From Haematococcus lacustris (Eukaryota > Chlorophyta > Chlorophyceae > Chlamydomonadales > Haematococcaceae): 64,000 bases of DNA. A model generated the notes under the pieces. That model was not told where the DNA came from. It was given only the letters and a program-made list of their open reading frames with translations, and did not search any database. Positions 11,001 through 22,967 of this stretch are shown one piece after another. The translations under genes and the position numbers were made by a program. The stretch spans positions 6,000,502-6,064,501 of the forward strand of contig JASKMD010000030.1 in NCBI GenBank assembly GCA_030144725.1. Direction: 5' to 3'. Positions within the stretch are counted from its first letter, which is position 1, and each line of letters opens with the position of its first letter.

Positions 11001-14000
11001 CCCCTGCCCCTGCCCCTGCCCCTGCCCCTGCCCCTGCCCCTGCCCCTGCCCCTGCCCCTGCCCCTGCCCCTGCCCCTGCCCCTGCCCCTGCCCCTGCCCC
11101 TGCCCCTGCCCCTGCCCCTGCCCCTGCGCCTGCGCCTGCGCCTGCGCCTGCCCCTGCCCCTGCCCCTGCCCCTGCCCCTGCCCCTGCCCCTGCCCCTGCC
11201 CCTGCCCCTGCCCCTGCCCCTGCCCCTGCCCCTGCCCCTGCCCCTGCGCCTGCCCCTGCCCCTGCCCCTGCCCCTGCGCCTGCCCCTGCCCCTGCCCCTG
11301 CCCCTGCCTCTGCCCCTGCCCCTGCCCCTGCCCCTGCCCCTGCCCCTGCCCCTGCCCCTGCCCCTGCCCCTGCGCCTGCCCCTGCCCCTGCCCCTGCCTC
11401 TGCCCCTGCCTCTGCCCCTGCATCTGATCAATGACATGGCCCTCACCTCCTGACATGAGTGAGCCCGCTCCGCCTCACCATGCTGGCTATGAGGCTGCGC
11501 AGTGTTCAGGGCAGCAGCCCCACCCACCACCCTCTGCCTCCCCCTCTCCACAGGGAGCCAACCCATGGCGTGTCATAGCAGCAGCGCGGGACAAGCTGAA
11601 GCTAAACGCCGCCGCCGTGCAGCTGCCCCTGGGGCTGGAAGACCAGCACAGGTAAGGCCTGCCCAGACTCCGCAGCAAACCACTGCAGGCATGCAAGCCA
11701 GATGACCTGTGACATGCAGCATGATGCCGGGTTGCTCCAGGGGATGGAAGACCAGGGGTGAAAAGGCCAGCATGGGAACAGGCCCTACTGCCACTCTTAG
11801 ACCTGAAAGGGCTCTGTTATCTGTGCTGACCATCTGTGCTGACCATTTGTGTTGATCAGCAGCTTAGCACAAGGTCTTGATCAGGCAAGAGCAGGCCAGG
11901 ACAGGTGTGGGGGTGCCCAACCAAGCAGGCAAGCAGGCCTGGGTCTGACCCCCCACAGACCTTGTGGTTATGATGATCCCATTCAGTCAGAGCCTGCCTT
12001 GCCTGCCTGCCCATTTGCCTGCCCACCTGCCTGCAAGACTACACACCTGCCCATTTGCCTGCCCACCGGCATGGCTGACCACCTGCCTGGCTGACCACCT
12101 GCCTGGCTGACCATCTGCCTGGCTGCTCACTCACTTGCTGTGGCTCAGGGGGGTGGTGGACCTGGTCCGTCGCAAAGCGCTGGTCTTCGAGGGTCCTAAG
12201 GGTGACACAGTGAGATCCGCCTGCCTCACTGCCTCTCTCACTCCCCCTCCTCATTTTTCCACTCCCACCTCCTACCCCTGCTCTTCAAACACCCTGGTGC
12301 AGTCGTCAACCCAATCTCACTCTCTCACACTACCTGTGCATGTAAGGTCATGTCCTTGCTTTGCTCTCATCCACACATTTATCTTCCTCACCTCCCCTTG
12401 CTACCCACATCCACCCGTTCCTGCCACAGGTCAGGGAGTTGGCCATCCCGGCTGAGTTAGAGGAGGAGGTGGAGGCGCGGAGGGCAGAGCTGGTGGAGCG
12501 GGTCAGTGAGGTGGACGACCAGGTGCGCCCCTAGCCAGTAGGCTCCGCCTTGTTGGACCATGCAGAGCATATGTCGCATATGACGCTCTGTCTAGTCACC
12601 CCACTCTGTCTAGTTGCAGTGACACCCAAACCTGCAGCAGGCTCTCAATTTGATGGGCTATGGAGCAGACTGTGAAGTGAGGTGGAGGCTAAGGGAGATC
12701 AGGGGGATGGTGGTGGGCACACAGTGATGGGCAGAGGACCAGTCAGGTCAGTGGGTGAGTGTGACCTCACTCACGGCAAAGTGGTTGGAACCTGCCTCAC
12801 ACCCCTTACTCAAGTGCGTGACGCTGAGACGATGACGGCCAGGAGATGCTATAGTAGCGCCTGCTCAATGTTGTCGCCCTGGTCAGGCTGCTCAGGTACA
12901 GTGCAACCCTGTTGTGTGGGTCTCCCACCTAGAGCTTGTGGTGGTGCCAAGCCATGCCACCGAGCTGTTTCTGCACGCTCCCTCCCTGCCACCCTGCCTC
13001 ACCTGGTCCACCCTTGTCCATCCAGAGTAGGTGGAGGGAACAGGTCGTACCCCTTCCAGGCAGTAGCCCCTCCCGTGACCCGCTTCCAGTCTGCTGCTGC
13101 TTTGTCTGCCACTGGCTGCATGGTGGGAGGGCAGCAGGGACATGCCCCGAGCCTACTCTCCTCCCCTAACAGCACGCCCGACGGCGAGGGCATGGTCTTT
13201 CTTTCATTTCTTTTCCCTGGTCACTTCTGTCACTGCCCTCCTCGCCTTGTTTAATGCCAGGGGCTTCTCCTCCTGCCCCTCACCTCATCCCACCTTCAGC
13301 ACCCCCCCTCCTGAGCCCCTCCCTGAGCCCCACCCGCTCCCCTTATGCCTAGTCCTGTCCCTCTGTCCTCAAGCTGCCATGTGAACAATTGCCATGTGTT
13401 CAGCTGCTATGTGTTCAGCTGCCATGTGTTCAGCTGCCATGTGTTCAGCTGCCATGTGTTCAGCTGCTATGTGTTCAGCTGCCATGTGTTCAGCTGCCAT
13501 GTGTTCAGCTGCTATGTGCCAAAATACCATGCGCCCAACTGATGTCCGCCCGGCCCCCTGCCGTCGTCCTGCCTCCAGGTGGCTGAGCTGTTCCTAGGGG
13601 AGGAGGCCGTGTCCCCTGAAGCCCTGCAGGCGGGCATACGGCGCGCCACCCTAGCCCAGCGCTTTCAGCCCGTCTTCATGGGCTCTGCCTTCAAGAACAA
13701 AGGTGGGCGCCGCCTGAGGCTGAGGGGGAAGCCCTGCACAAGTAGAGTTAGACCACCAACTGAGTGGCCACCAGTGGGTTGTTTTCGCGCTAGAATCAGC
13801 GTTCGCTATGAAATGGCATGTTTCAGAGGTCGCTTTGCGCTATGAAATGGTCGCTTTGCGAAGTGCGCTGTCGCGCATCGCGCTGTGAAAAGCGACCTTT
13901 GACCGGCGTGTTTGCGAATACCCCGCCGAATTGTGGACCTGAGCTGTGAATTTTGAAGAGCTGTGAACTTCGAAGCCAAGTATGGTCAAGCTATGAACTT

Positions 14001-17000
14001 GAGGGTATGAGCCTGGGCCATGTCACCTGCCATGACACAACTCGCCCACTGGTGGCCACCCTCTCCCTCAAGGGTGCTGGGCACGCCTAGCTACCTGCAA
14101 CACCCACCATAACTAGGCGCACTCCAATGCTAGGGGCTGCTGGTGAGGCTGCAGGTGTTCAGCTGCTGCTGGATGGTGTGACTGACTACCTGCCCTGCCC
14201 CACTGATGTGGAGAACACGGCTTTGGAGCTGAGAGGGGGGGTGGAGGAGGCCTTGGTGCTGCCCTGCTCCCCCTCTGGCCCCTTCGTGGGTCTGGCCTTC
14301 AAGTTGGAGGAGGGCAGGTGGGGCGGGGGGAGTGCAGCCAGGGGGCTGCTGGACAGGGGGTGAGGGGCAGGGGGTGAGGGGCAGGGGGTGAGGGGCAGGG
14401 GGTGAGGGGCAGGGGGTGAGGGGCTGGAAAGTTGAGGAAGGAGGTTGTATATGTAACATTCTACATGCTGTACAGACAGACAACTACCGCCTCTTCTGCC
14501 CCCCTGCCCCACCAGGAGGGGAAGGGGTTCCCACAGCTCTTCTGCCTCCTCTGCCCTCTGCTTTTCCCCTCTGCCTCATACCCTGGTTCATACCCTGGCC
14601 CACTATGTCAAGAACCGCAGGCGCTCCTTGTCCCCCCTCCAGCACTGCCTCCAACCCGTTTCCACCCCACTGCTGCCACCTGTGTGAATGTCGATCTGTG
14701 GCGCAGGTATGGGCAGCTGACATACTTACGCATGTACAGCGGTAGCATCAAGAAGGGCGCACACATTACCAGCACCAACACCGGGAAGAGAGTGCGCATC
14801 CCGCGCCTGGTGCGCATGCACAGGTAGTACCCTGACCTGACCCTGACCCTGACCCTGACCCTGACCCTGACCCTGACCCTGACCCTGACCCTGACCCTGA
14901 CCCTGACCCTGACCCTGACCCTGACCCTGACCCTGACCCTGACCCTGACCCTGACCCTACCTACAGTGGCTGCTGCTGCAGCTGCTACTGCTGGCATCAG
15001 GGGGTTGGGCGGGGGTGTGGCCTGCATGCAGTCACGCCCCACTGCTGCCTGAGGTGGCTGCAGTGACGAAATGGAGGAGATTGAGTCAGCGTCAGCAGGA
15101 GACATCGTGGCCATTTTCGGGGTAGACTGCGCCAGTGGAGAGACCTTCACTGACGGCACTGTCAAGTAAGGGAGGGGAGGAGGCAGGGGTGGAGGGCAGA
15201 GCAGGGAGCAGTGGCAAGGGGGAGGGGGAGGGTAGAGAAGGGGGAGGGAGGAGGGAGGAGGGAGGGTTGCATACCCTGATTTGTGCCTGCCAGTCTGCCT
15301 TCATCTCCCTCCTGCCTGCTGTCCTGTCTGCCATCCTGTCTTTACCTGCCAGGCTAGCCATGTCCTCTATGCGGGTCCCTGAGCCGGTGATGAGCCTAGC
15401 CCTCATCCCCAAAGCCAGTGACCAGATGGCTGGCTTCATGCGAGCCCTGACTCGTTTCCAAAAGGAAGACCCCACCTTCAAGGTAAGATATATACGACCA
15501 GAGAAACCCTGCCCGGTGCAATGTGACACGTCACGACACGGCATCATCAAGCCTTTTGTCCACGGCCCTGTCTTGCTACACAGCACGGCACGGCACGGCA
15601 CGGCACTGCACAGCCCCCTTCCCATGGCCCCGTCTTGCTACCCTTGGCCTACCCTGGCCATGGTCCCGGCTGCGACCCCAGGTCAGCAGCAACTCCGAGA
15701 CTGGGGAGATCATCATCAGCGGTATGGGTGAGCTGCACTTGGAGATCTACGTTGAGCGCATGCGCCGCGAATATAAGGTGAGCAGGGGTGGCAAGGGGAG
15801 GGTGCGGTCGCGTTTGTGTGTGAAGAAGAAGACAGGGAGGGGCAGCGGGACGGAAGGGAGGGATAGGTACTCCGGCACCATGGAAGGAGTTGATTCCGCT
15901 GGCAGCTGCTGGGGCATCCACCCCTGTGTGCTGGGTGCCTGGTGGTAGTGGGTGTGGGCTGACGTATCATGTAGCCATGGTCGTCGCTGATGCGCCTGCA
16001 TTACTGTCTAACACTCCTCTGCCCTGCTCCTTCACTAGACCTAGCACCCCACCCCACCCCACCCCACCCCACCCCACCCCACCCCACCCCACCCCACCCC
16101 ACCCCACCCCACCCCACCCCACCCCACCCCACCCCACCCCACCCCACCCCACCCCACCCCACCCCACCCCACCCCACCCCACCCCACCCCACCCCACCCC
16201 ACCCCACCCCACCCCACCCCACCCCACCCCACCCCACCCCACCCCACCCCACCCCACCCCACCCCACCCCACCCCACCCCACCCCACCCCACCCCACCCC
16301 ACCCCGCCCCGCCCCGCCCCGCCCCGCCCCGCCCCGCCCCGCCCCGCCCCGCCCCGCCCCGCCCCACCAGACCCACCCCAACCCAACCCAACCCAACCCA
16401 ACCCCGTTGGCTGTGCCCTACCCTGCCATGACCAGGTTGACTGCGAGGTGGGCAAGCCCAGGGTGAACTTCAGAGAAACAATTCGATCGCGAGCAGACTT
16501 CAACTACTTGCACAAGAAGCAGTCGGGAGGCTCAGGTGCGCCGCTTGCCAGCCACCAGCAAGGACAGGATGACAAGGCCTGCTACAGTGAGGGCACACAC
16601 ACGCTGCCAGTAGTGTGACCATGTCTGCTATGATGCTGCCATAATGGCTTGCGACGTGGTAGTGCTGGCTATGAAAGTGTTTATTGCTGTAGTGGGGCAG
16701 TCAAGGCGGTGGCCGTGACTGCGGTTGCAGGCCAGTTTGGTCGCGTCATTGGATACCTGGACCCACTGGACGAGGAGCCTGGCGCAAGCAGCAGCCAAGG
16801 CAAGGAGGGCGTCAAATTCCTGTTTGACAACCAGGTGGGGGGCAATAAGGCCAACAACCGCGGAAATGGTAGGCACGGTACCCCTTGATGCACGTTCAAA
16901 GGTACCTCGTGTAGCACAGCTCCACTCGCCGATGTGTGCTGCAGTTAAGTGGCAACAACATCCCGCCCGAGTTCCACAATTCGATTGAGAAGGGCTTTCG

Positions 17001-18713
17001 CGAAGCAGCCAACAGTGGCACGCTGATTGGAGCGCCAGTGGAGGTGGGCTGGGCGCGGTGTCCTGCTGGTCCAGCGAGCCGTGTGTCGCTTCCGGTGCTG
17101 CGCGCTTGGATGGGCGCTACTGAGCATGCGACTGCGCGCAGGGCGTGCGTGTGGTGCTGCTGGACGGTGCCGCGCATGCAGTTGACTCCAGCGAGCTGGC
17201 ATTCCGCATCGCCGCGGTCAACGCTTTCCGACAGGTGGGGCGCGGGAGCGGCAGTATGAAGCCGACTAGGTTGACTTGAACACATCCTGGGTTGCGGCGC
17301 TGTAGGTTACTGATGTTTGAAAGCCACGTTTGCGCTTGGCAAAGCAGCTGACTTCGTTTAAAGTCAGGGACGGTTGCTTATGGGCATCAGTGAAGAAGAA
17401 CCGTTTGTTCTAGCAGACTAGTGCTGCTGGTGATGGTGGTTGCAGGCCTACCCAGCCGCCTCCCCTGTGGTCTTGGAGCCTATCATGAAGGTGGAGGTCA
17501 TCGTGCCATCTGAATTCCAAGGTGTGGTTCCTTGCAGCGCACAGAACCGTTAATGAGGGCAGTGGCGTTGAATTGTTGTCCACGTCTCAATCTGGCTCTG
17601 ATAAACCAAAACCCAGCGACTCATGTCATGGCCATCGTTCCCATACACCTGTAGTTTGCTCAAAGCCGCCATCCATCAGCAGCAGGTGCAGCACCAGCAT
17701 ACACATAAACTGTTCCGTTTTGTTAAAACATGGAACATGGATGCCTTCCAACACATCCTCCTGCTTCCCCTGGCCATGCTGCATCTCCATTGTGGCTCCT
17801 GGCTTGCAGGCAACGTGATGGGGGACCTGAACAGGCGCAAGGGTGTGATCATGGACTCGTACAACCAAGTGGGACCATGACTGCATCAGCCCTTGTCCCC
17901 AACCCGCACTGCTCATGTCATGCTCAGGAGCGAGTCGCGACCACGCCCGTCCGTAGCGATTCATTCGTCGTGCACTCAATGACCCCTGTTTGCATGTTTA
18001 CCCATACGCCGAGTTCGTCATGCTCACAGGGGGACGACGCGGTCATCGTCTGCGAGGTCCCCTTGAACGCAATGTTTGGCTACTCCACCGCCCTGCGCAG
18101 TGCGACGCAGGTGCGACGGGTCTGTAAGGTGGCGGTATCACAATGGCGGTATCACTGACTTCAGCTCATTGTGGTGGTGCCGCAGGGTAAGGGGGAGTTT
18201 AGCATGGAGTACCATCACCATGCGCAAGTCACCAAGGAGATGCAGGCAAGTGGCGTCCTTCCTTGAGTGCCTCCATGCACCGTGATTGCCTCCATGCACC
18301 GTGAGTGCTTTCATGCACCTTGAGTGCCTCCATGCACGGTTCTTGCTCGGCAAGGCAGCACAGGCCCGCGACCTGGGCAAGATCCATCATTCGGCTTGGT
18401 CATAGACAGTTGCCTAGCCCCACCAACACTGGCAGGTCACGGTTGTGAGAGCTTTGTGTAGGCAAGGCCCTGTGAAGCATGGCTCTAGACATCTGCAGGC
18501 TCTGTGACCTCCTCACTTGACACATCGCCACTGAGCTATGGCGCTGAGCCTCATGAGCCCAGTAGCAGGGAGGGAAGAGGCTAGCCAAGCAGTGTGTTAT
18601 GATGTCATTAGCCAAGGCAGCAGGCCTGTGCTGTCAATACATGTGCACTCAACTGTGCGCTCGCGCTTGTGCAGGACTCCATGTCAGGCGCTGGCGCAAA
18701 GGCAACAGCTTGA
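8049..18713 (+). CDS. MEFG1: Mitochondrial elongation factor G (mEF-G1), complete, 23 exons
   Basis: GTPase that drives ribosome translocation in the mitochondrial matrix. Exons: 8049-8468, 9550-9644, 9832-9892, 10205-10276, 10716-10790, 11554-11651, 12149-12209, 12430-12522, 13579-13702, 14155-14317, 14707-14823, 15064-15165, 15353-15482, 15682-15777, 16436-16535, 16731-16834, 16945-17043, 17142-17234, 17446-17521, 17810-17868, 18030-18110, 18186-18245, 18675-18713. They join in phase into 805 codons plus stop; known mEF-G1 proteins are about 750 residues. The first 90 or so residues are Ala/Ser/Arg-rich, as in an organelle transit peptide. Motifs: AHIDSGKTT (P-loop), RGITI equivalent [14 protein letters not shown] (G3), NKLD (G4), [10 protein letters not shown] (domain III) and FGYSTALRS (domain V). 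Two donors are GC (10791 and 18246). If the last is not used, the protein ends 7 codons later at 18268. Confidence 0.93.
10832..11421. repeat. (CCCCTG)n hexamer array, about 590 bp, in mEF-G intron 5
   Basis: Nearly pure CCCCTG units with scattered CGCCTG and CTCTG variants. All frames read as Pro-Ala or Leu-Pro (plus strand) or Gly-Arg or Gly-Gln (minus strand) polymers, so the long open frames are artefacts of a 6-bp period. The array starts about 40 bp after a GC donor. Confidence 0.97.
13378..13517. repeat. 15-bp minisatellite in mEF-G intron 8
   Basis: About nine copies of TGTGTTCAGCTGCYA. It lies shortly upstream of the acceptor at 13578. Confidence 0.92.
14829..14958. repeat. (CCCTGA)n array in mEF-G intron 11
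   Basis: About 21 pure CCCTGA units starting six bases after the donor at 14824. The motif is a telomere-like variant (TCAGGG on the other strand), but it sits inside a gene and is treated as a microsatellite. Confidence 0.95.
16045..16412. repeat. (ACCCC)n / (GCCCC)n pentamer array in mEF-G intron 14
   Basis: About 50 ACCCC units are followed by about 13 GCCCC units and then AACCC variants, ending about 25 bp before the acceptor at 16435. The block switch from A to G suggests expansion of a single mutated unit. Confidence 0.95.
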
Positions 18714-19365
18714 AAACCCCGGTGCCTACCACCCATCACTGATCAGCCATCTGTGATCTGACGAAGGGCACCCTCATTCACAGCTGCCCTTCCACTCCCA
18801 CTCCTTTCCTCTTTTCTTACTTGCCTGCATGCTTGCGCCCTTCCTCGCCCTCTTTGTCCCCTGCTTGTTTGCCTTGGTCAGTCCTTCACCCTTCCTTGGT
18901 ATGCCAGGCCGGTGGCTGACTGGTAGCTGACATGGGTGAAGCACAGCAGCTCAAGGCAAGCGCGGTAGACACAGCACCAAGGACAGTAACGTCAGTGATC
19001 TATGTTTTCGTGCTGAGTCGCAAAGTGTGGTATACTTTGCAAGGCTACCATGCTTGGTCAAAATGGGAATCAAGTTCAAATGAAATCAAGTTCACTGGAA
19101 CAAACCAATAGAAAGTTGTCACGGTACAATCAGTCGGATCGCGATGATGCGGAGACTGGCGCACTTCACATGGTGTTGCATGAGGGTTGTAGGAATTTAC
19201 ACTTGGCACACTTCACAACAGCGCCAGCACGTCTTGAGATCTCCGTTATGGGTACTAAGTAAGGGCCGCAGACACAGCGAAATCTTCATCCAAAAAGCTG
19301 ATAGCAACCGAAGATACGAGCCCGAGGTCATTCTGAGGAGATTTGTCATATTTATGAACATGACA
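18714..19365. other. Intergenic region, mEF-G 3' side; no gene seen
   Basis: It should hold the mEF-G 3' UTR. I did not find the TGTAA polyadenylation signal usual in volvocine algae. Short open frames here lack any recognisable feature. Confidence 0.5.
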
Positions 19366-19816
19366 TAGCTTTAGGCACTCACGGATGTAACTAAGGTATA
19401 CAGCGAAAACTAAAACCACAAAAACGGCAGCAGGAATTTGACTGGTGACATGCATGAAAGTTTCTTGCCTCATGTCAAAAGAACCTGTTTATAGCGTGTT
19501 TACATGTTCCTCATCGTGTGCCGAAGGCTTCAACCTTCGGATCGGCAGAAGCTTCATTAAGAAATTTCACATCGCCATCCTGGTGAGCCTGACCGAGATG
19601 AAAGCCCCTTCTTGCCCCTTCTGGATCCCAAAATACACTAAATAAACATAAAACTAACAGGAAAACCAGGAAAGAAACAGGAAAACCAGGACATCGAAGG
19701 CAACCAGCGACACACTTAGTTAGGAAAATGCAGCGAAACAGACAGCGTAGACGTAATCGCAATGCCTCGGACAGTTAGGCTGACCGCCGCCAGCACCAAG
19801 TCAGGCGCAGCGGAAC
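19366..19816 (+). repeat. 5' flank of Fanzor copy 1
   Basis: Homology with the other copies begins at the CATAGCTT around 19364-19371 and runs into the coding region. It contains the inverted pair CCGAAGGCTT/AACCTTCGG (about 19520-19540) and the GGAAAACCAGG direct repeats near 19660-19692. Left of 19366 the sequence is unique, so this is an outer edge of the array. Confidence 0.7.
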
Positions 19817-22554
19817 ATGCAGGCCAACGGTGCAGCGCACTGGGCCCACAACCACAATAACATATGGAGTGCAAAGAAGTGTAAGCTGCACACCTTGATG
19901 AGGGGTGTGGCCGCTGCGGGGTTAGAGGCGGGCGCGGTTGTGCCGTCCGAAGTGGTGGAGGCGCGGCTCTACGACCAACTTGTGCTTTGGGTGGAGGCCT
20001 GCAGCAAGAGGGCGCTGCTCGCCAGCTTGCTGCTGGGCCTCATGGTGCGGGAATGCTTCACACGCGTCACTGTACTTGCGGATGGCCTGGAGCTCTTGGA
20101 GGAAATCCCTGCTGAGGACGCGCCCATCCCGGACTTTGCGGAGCGTAACCTGTTCCTGCAGCTCGGCCGCGGTGTGCCCCCTCCCGGGATACACTTTCAG
20201 CCCAGCGCTGCTGTGGTGGCTGTGTTGGCCGCGTACCCGGACCTCATCGACGAGCTCGACGCTGTACCTCGCTATCCGCACGACTGCAACACCGTCGACG
20301 ACGTGGGCCAGAAGCTGGAGACTAGCTTTGCCAACAGCCTCACCGAGCTGTTCAAGCGCAGAGTTGGGCAAGCGGTGGCTCTGGCTGGAGCCAGGGTCAT
20401 CGCTGGCTCACACGAGCACCAGCGCCGCTTTGGGCTGCCGTTGGGTGGCAGGCCAGCCTGGACTGAGCGTCAGCGCAGCTGGGTGGTGCGCAGTGTGCGG
20501 GGGGAGGAGGTGACCTGGCTAGAGGGTCAGGGTCAGGGTCAGGGTGGGGTGGTGCCTACTGAGGCCATGCGGTATGAGGTGGCCAGGCAGCGGAGGTTGC
20601 TGGGAGTGGGTCATGGGGTGGTGGTCAACAAAGCCTGGCGGCAGATGAGGGTCAACCGGGGCAGCCTGCTGCGCCATGCAGTGGACACCAGCAGGCAGTT
20701 GGAGGCTGCCCACGTCAGCTGGCAGCTGGACTGGGCAGACTGGCAGGCACTTGGGGGGCAGCCCAACTCCAGGCCCTACCGGCCCCCCTCCCCCTTTGCA
20801 ATCACACCCAGCTGCAGCTGCAAGGCGCACCACATCAAGCTGGACACCAAGGCCATCTATGGCCTGATGCGGGCTGCTGGAATGCTGCCTGCGGACATCA
20901 CCTCCTTGACCAAGTTTAGGAATGGTGTGGCCGGGCCCAGGGACAGTGAGGTGAGTAAGCCTTGAGTTGGGCAGCCTGGCATGTTGCTTGAGGCATATTG
21001 CTTGAGGCATGTTGCTTGAGGCTTATTGCTGGTAGATTATTGCTTGAGGCATGTTGCTTGTGGCAACATTGACTGATGGTGTTTGGGTGGCTCCAAGTCA
21101 CTGAGTCAGCGGAGGTGGCTGTGTCGGCTGTGTTGGGTTGCAGGTGGCCAACCGGTGGATCGCCTTACTTCCATCCAGCCTCCCGCCAGCCATCCAGCCA
21201 TCCATCTGGCCAAACGACGGTCAGACCTTCGCGCAGGTGGTGCACACGGACGGAGTCACGGTCAGCTTGCTGTTCACGCGCCCCAAGCCAGCAGGGCCGC
21301 CCGCAAAGCTGCCTCGCATGGGCAAGCAGGAGGGCGCTGTCAACCCGCTGGCGCACCTGGACGCCGACTGGCTGGGCTGCGACCCAGGCAAGACCAACAT
21401 GGCGACTGTGGCGCACGAGGAGCGATACCCCTCCGGCGCTGTGGAGTCCGTGTGGCAGCGCAGCCTGACTGCGGGGCACTACTACCGGCAGAGTGGCATC
21501 ACGCAGCACGCCAAGACGTCCAAGGCCTGGATGGCCGGCATCCAGCCCGAACACGCTATGCTATCGCAAGTCACCAACTACACCGCCTCGCTGCAGCGGT
21601 ATTGGGAGTACGCCGCTATGACGATGGTGACCTGGCCCGCCATGTGGGCCGAGATGTCCAAGCCGCGCTGGTCCAACGCCAGATTCCGGATGTACGGACA
21701 CAAGCAGAGCACCGTGGCCAAGTTCTGGGCTGAGGTGAGTAGGCCGTCCCCCGGCCAGTGTGTGTGCTAGTGTGTGTGCTCACAATGTGTGCTTGTCTTT
21801 GCCACGGCTGGACCTGAGCTCACAATGTGTCTCTCCTTGTGTGCCTTGGCTGCAGACTGTGAGGGGTGCCATGGTACGCTGCAACTCAGCTGCCACAGGT
21901 CGACCCCTGGCCCTGGCCTATGGGGCAGCAAGCTTCAGCGGCAGCGGCAGCATTGGCAGCAAGGGTGTGCCTGTCAAGCAGATGCTACGGGAAGCATGCA
22001 AGCAGTTCCCTGGGCGTGTGGTGCTGGTGCACGAGTTCCGTACCAGTCGGGTCAGCTCTGCCCGCACCAATGTGGTGGCAGGCCAGGCAGAGGCCATCAG
22101 GTGAGAGACCCCAGGTGCATGTGCAGTGTAGGAGTGGAGTCATTACATAGCTATGAAATAGCCTCACACACCAACCCTTGACTGTGCCCTGCACCGTTTA
22201 GACCAGTCATGGCTTGACTTGACACTTGGAATGGCCAGGAAAGATCTTTCACATGAGCATTGATCCATGTTGCCTTGCAGGTGGCTGCGCCCGGTGCGCA
22301 GCATGGCGACGCGATCCCGGATCCGGGGCTTGATGTGCTCAACAAGCATTGGCATCAGGTTCTACGACCGGGACGTGTCAGCCGCGCTGAACATCCGCCG
22401 CATTGCCGCCGGGCCGGGCCGCCCCCGCGAGCTCAGCAGCTGGTGGGGCCGCCCCGCCATGCCTAACCCAGGCAGACCAGGCCAGGAGTGGGTGTGCGTG
22501 CGCGACAGAGGCCTGCTGCGGAAGTGGCAGCGGCGGCACCAGCGGCAGCGATAG
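19817..22554 (+). CDS. Fanzor (eukaryotic TnpB-like RuvC nuclease), copy 1
   Basis: Exons 19817-20950, 21144-21734, 21856-22100 and 22281-22554; all introns GT-AG and in phase; 747 residues. The RuvC triad of the TnpB/Fanzor family is seen as D458 in GCDPGKTN (RuvC-I), E635 in LVHEFRTSR (RuvC-II) and D688 in DRDVSAALNI (RuvC-III). Residues 327-344 (SPFAITP to IKLDT) match the Fanzor segment that leads into the nuclease core. The CX2C pairs of the zinc ribbon expected between RuvC-II and RuvC-III are absent; only C676 is there. Fanzors are transposon-encoded nucleases guided by an RNA from the element's 3' end, and a structured 3' flank follows here. Basic residues crowd the C-terminus. Intron 1 contains a TTGCTTGAGGCATG minisatellite. 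Specificity and activity of this protein are inferred. Confidence 0.9.
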
Positions 22555-22787
22555 CGACATGTGTATCATGCCACGAGCCTAAAAAAACAAACAATTCGAT
22601 TGCCCCTTACAAAGGGGATGTGTGTGCGATAGAGTGTGCATAGGGTAGGATAGGGCTCTATCGACTCCTAGGGTTAGGGACCTAGGTTAGGGACACACAC
22701 CGGTCCCTCCTGTGGAGAAGTGTAGGGGCTCCACAGGAAGATAGGGATACAGGACGGCCTGAAGGCCTTCATCCCGATACGTAGTTG
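22555..22787 (+). ncRNA. Candidate guide-RNA (omega/fRNA) scaffold, Fanzor copy 1
   Basis: Starts right after the stop codon. In order: CCCCTT/AAGGGG with a 3-base loop (22603-22617), CGATAGAG/CTCTATCG (22627-22663), GGGAC/GTCCC (22690-22707), TGTGGAG/CTCCACA (22711-22735) and GGCC-TGAA-GGCC (22756-22767). All five stems are perfect. TnpB and Fanzor guide RNAs arise from this position at the end of the element. The copies are too alike to show covariation, so the RNA role is inference. Confidence 0.5.
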
Positions 22788-22967
22788 TTACACTAAAGAG
22801 GCAGGGCTTGGATGGATACAAGCCAACCTCCAAAGGTAAAAGCCGAAGAGTTGAACTGAACGTAAAGCAAAAGAGGGAGGGAAACAAACTAGGAGAAGAG
22901 AACTCGGAAAAGGAGCTTATAGAGAAGAGGTAAATACTGGGACACGTGCTAAGGGAGACAGGAAGGT

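Noticed and set aside
10574..11566. Long open frames encoding Pro-Ala, Leu-Pro, Gly-Arg or Gly-Gln polymers
   Set aside because: All arise from a pure 6-bp repeat inside an intron of the mEF-G gene; no frame is favoured.
14829..14958. Interstitial telomere tract
   Set aside because: The CCCTGA unit is a variant, lies six bases after a splice donor in an intact gene, and is flanked by normal exons.
22640..22700. Helitron-type 3' end (hairpin followed by CTAGG) for the Fanzor unit
   Set aside because: No TC 5' end, no A-T insertion junction and no Rep/helicase gene could be found.
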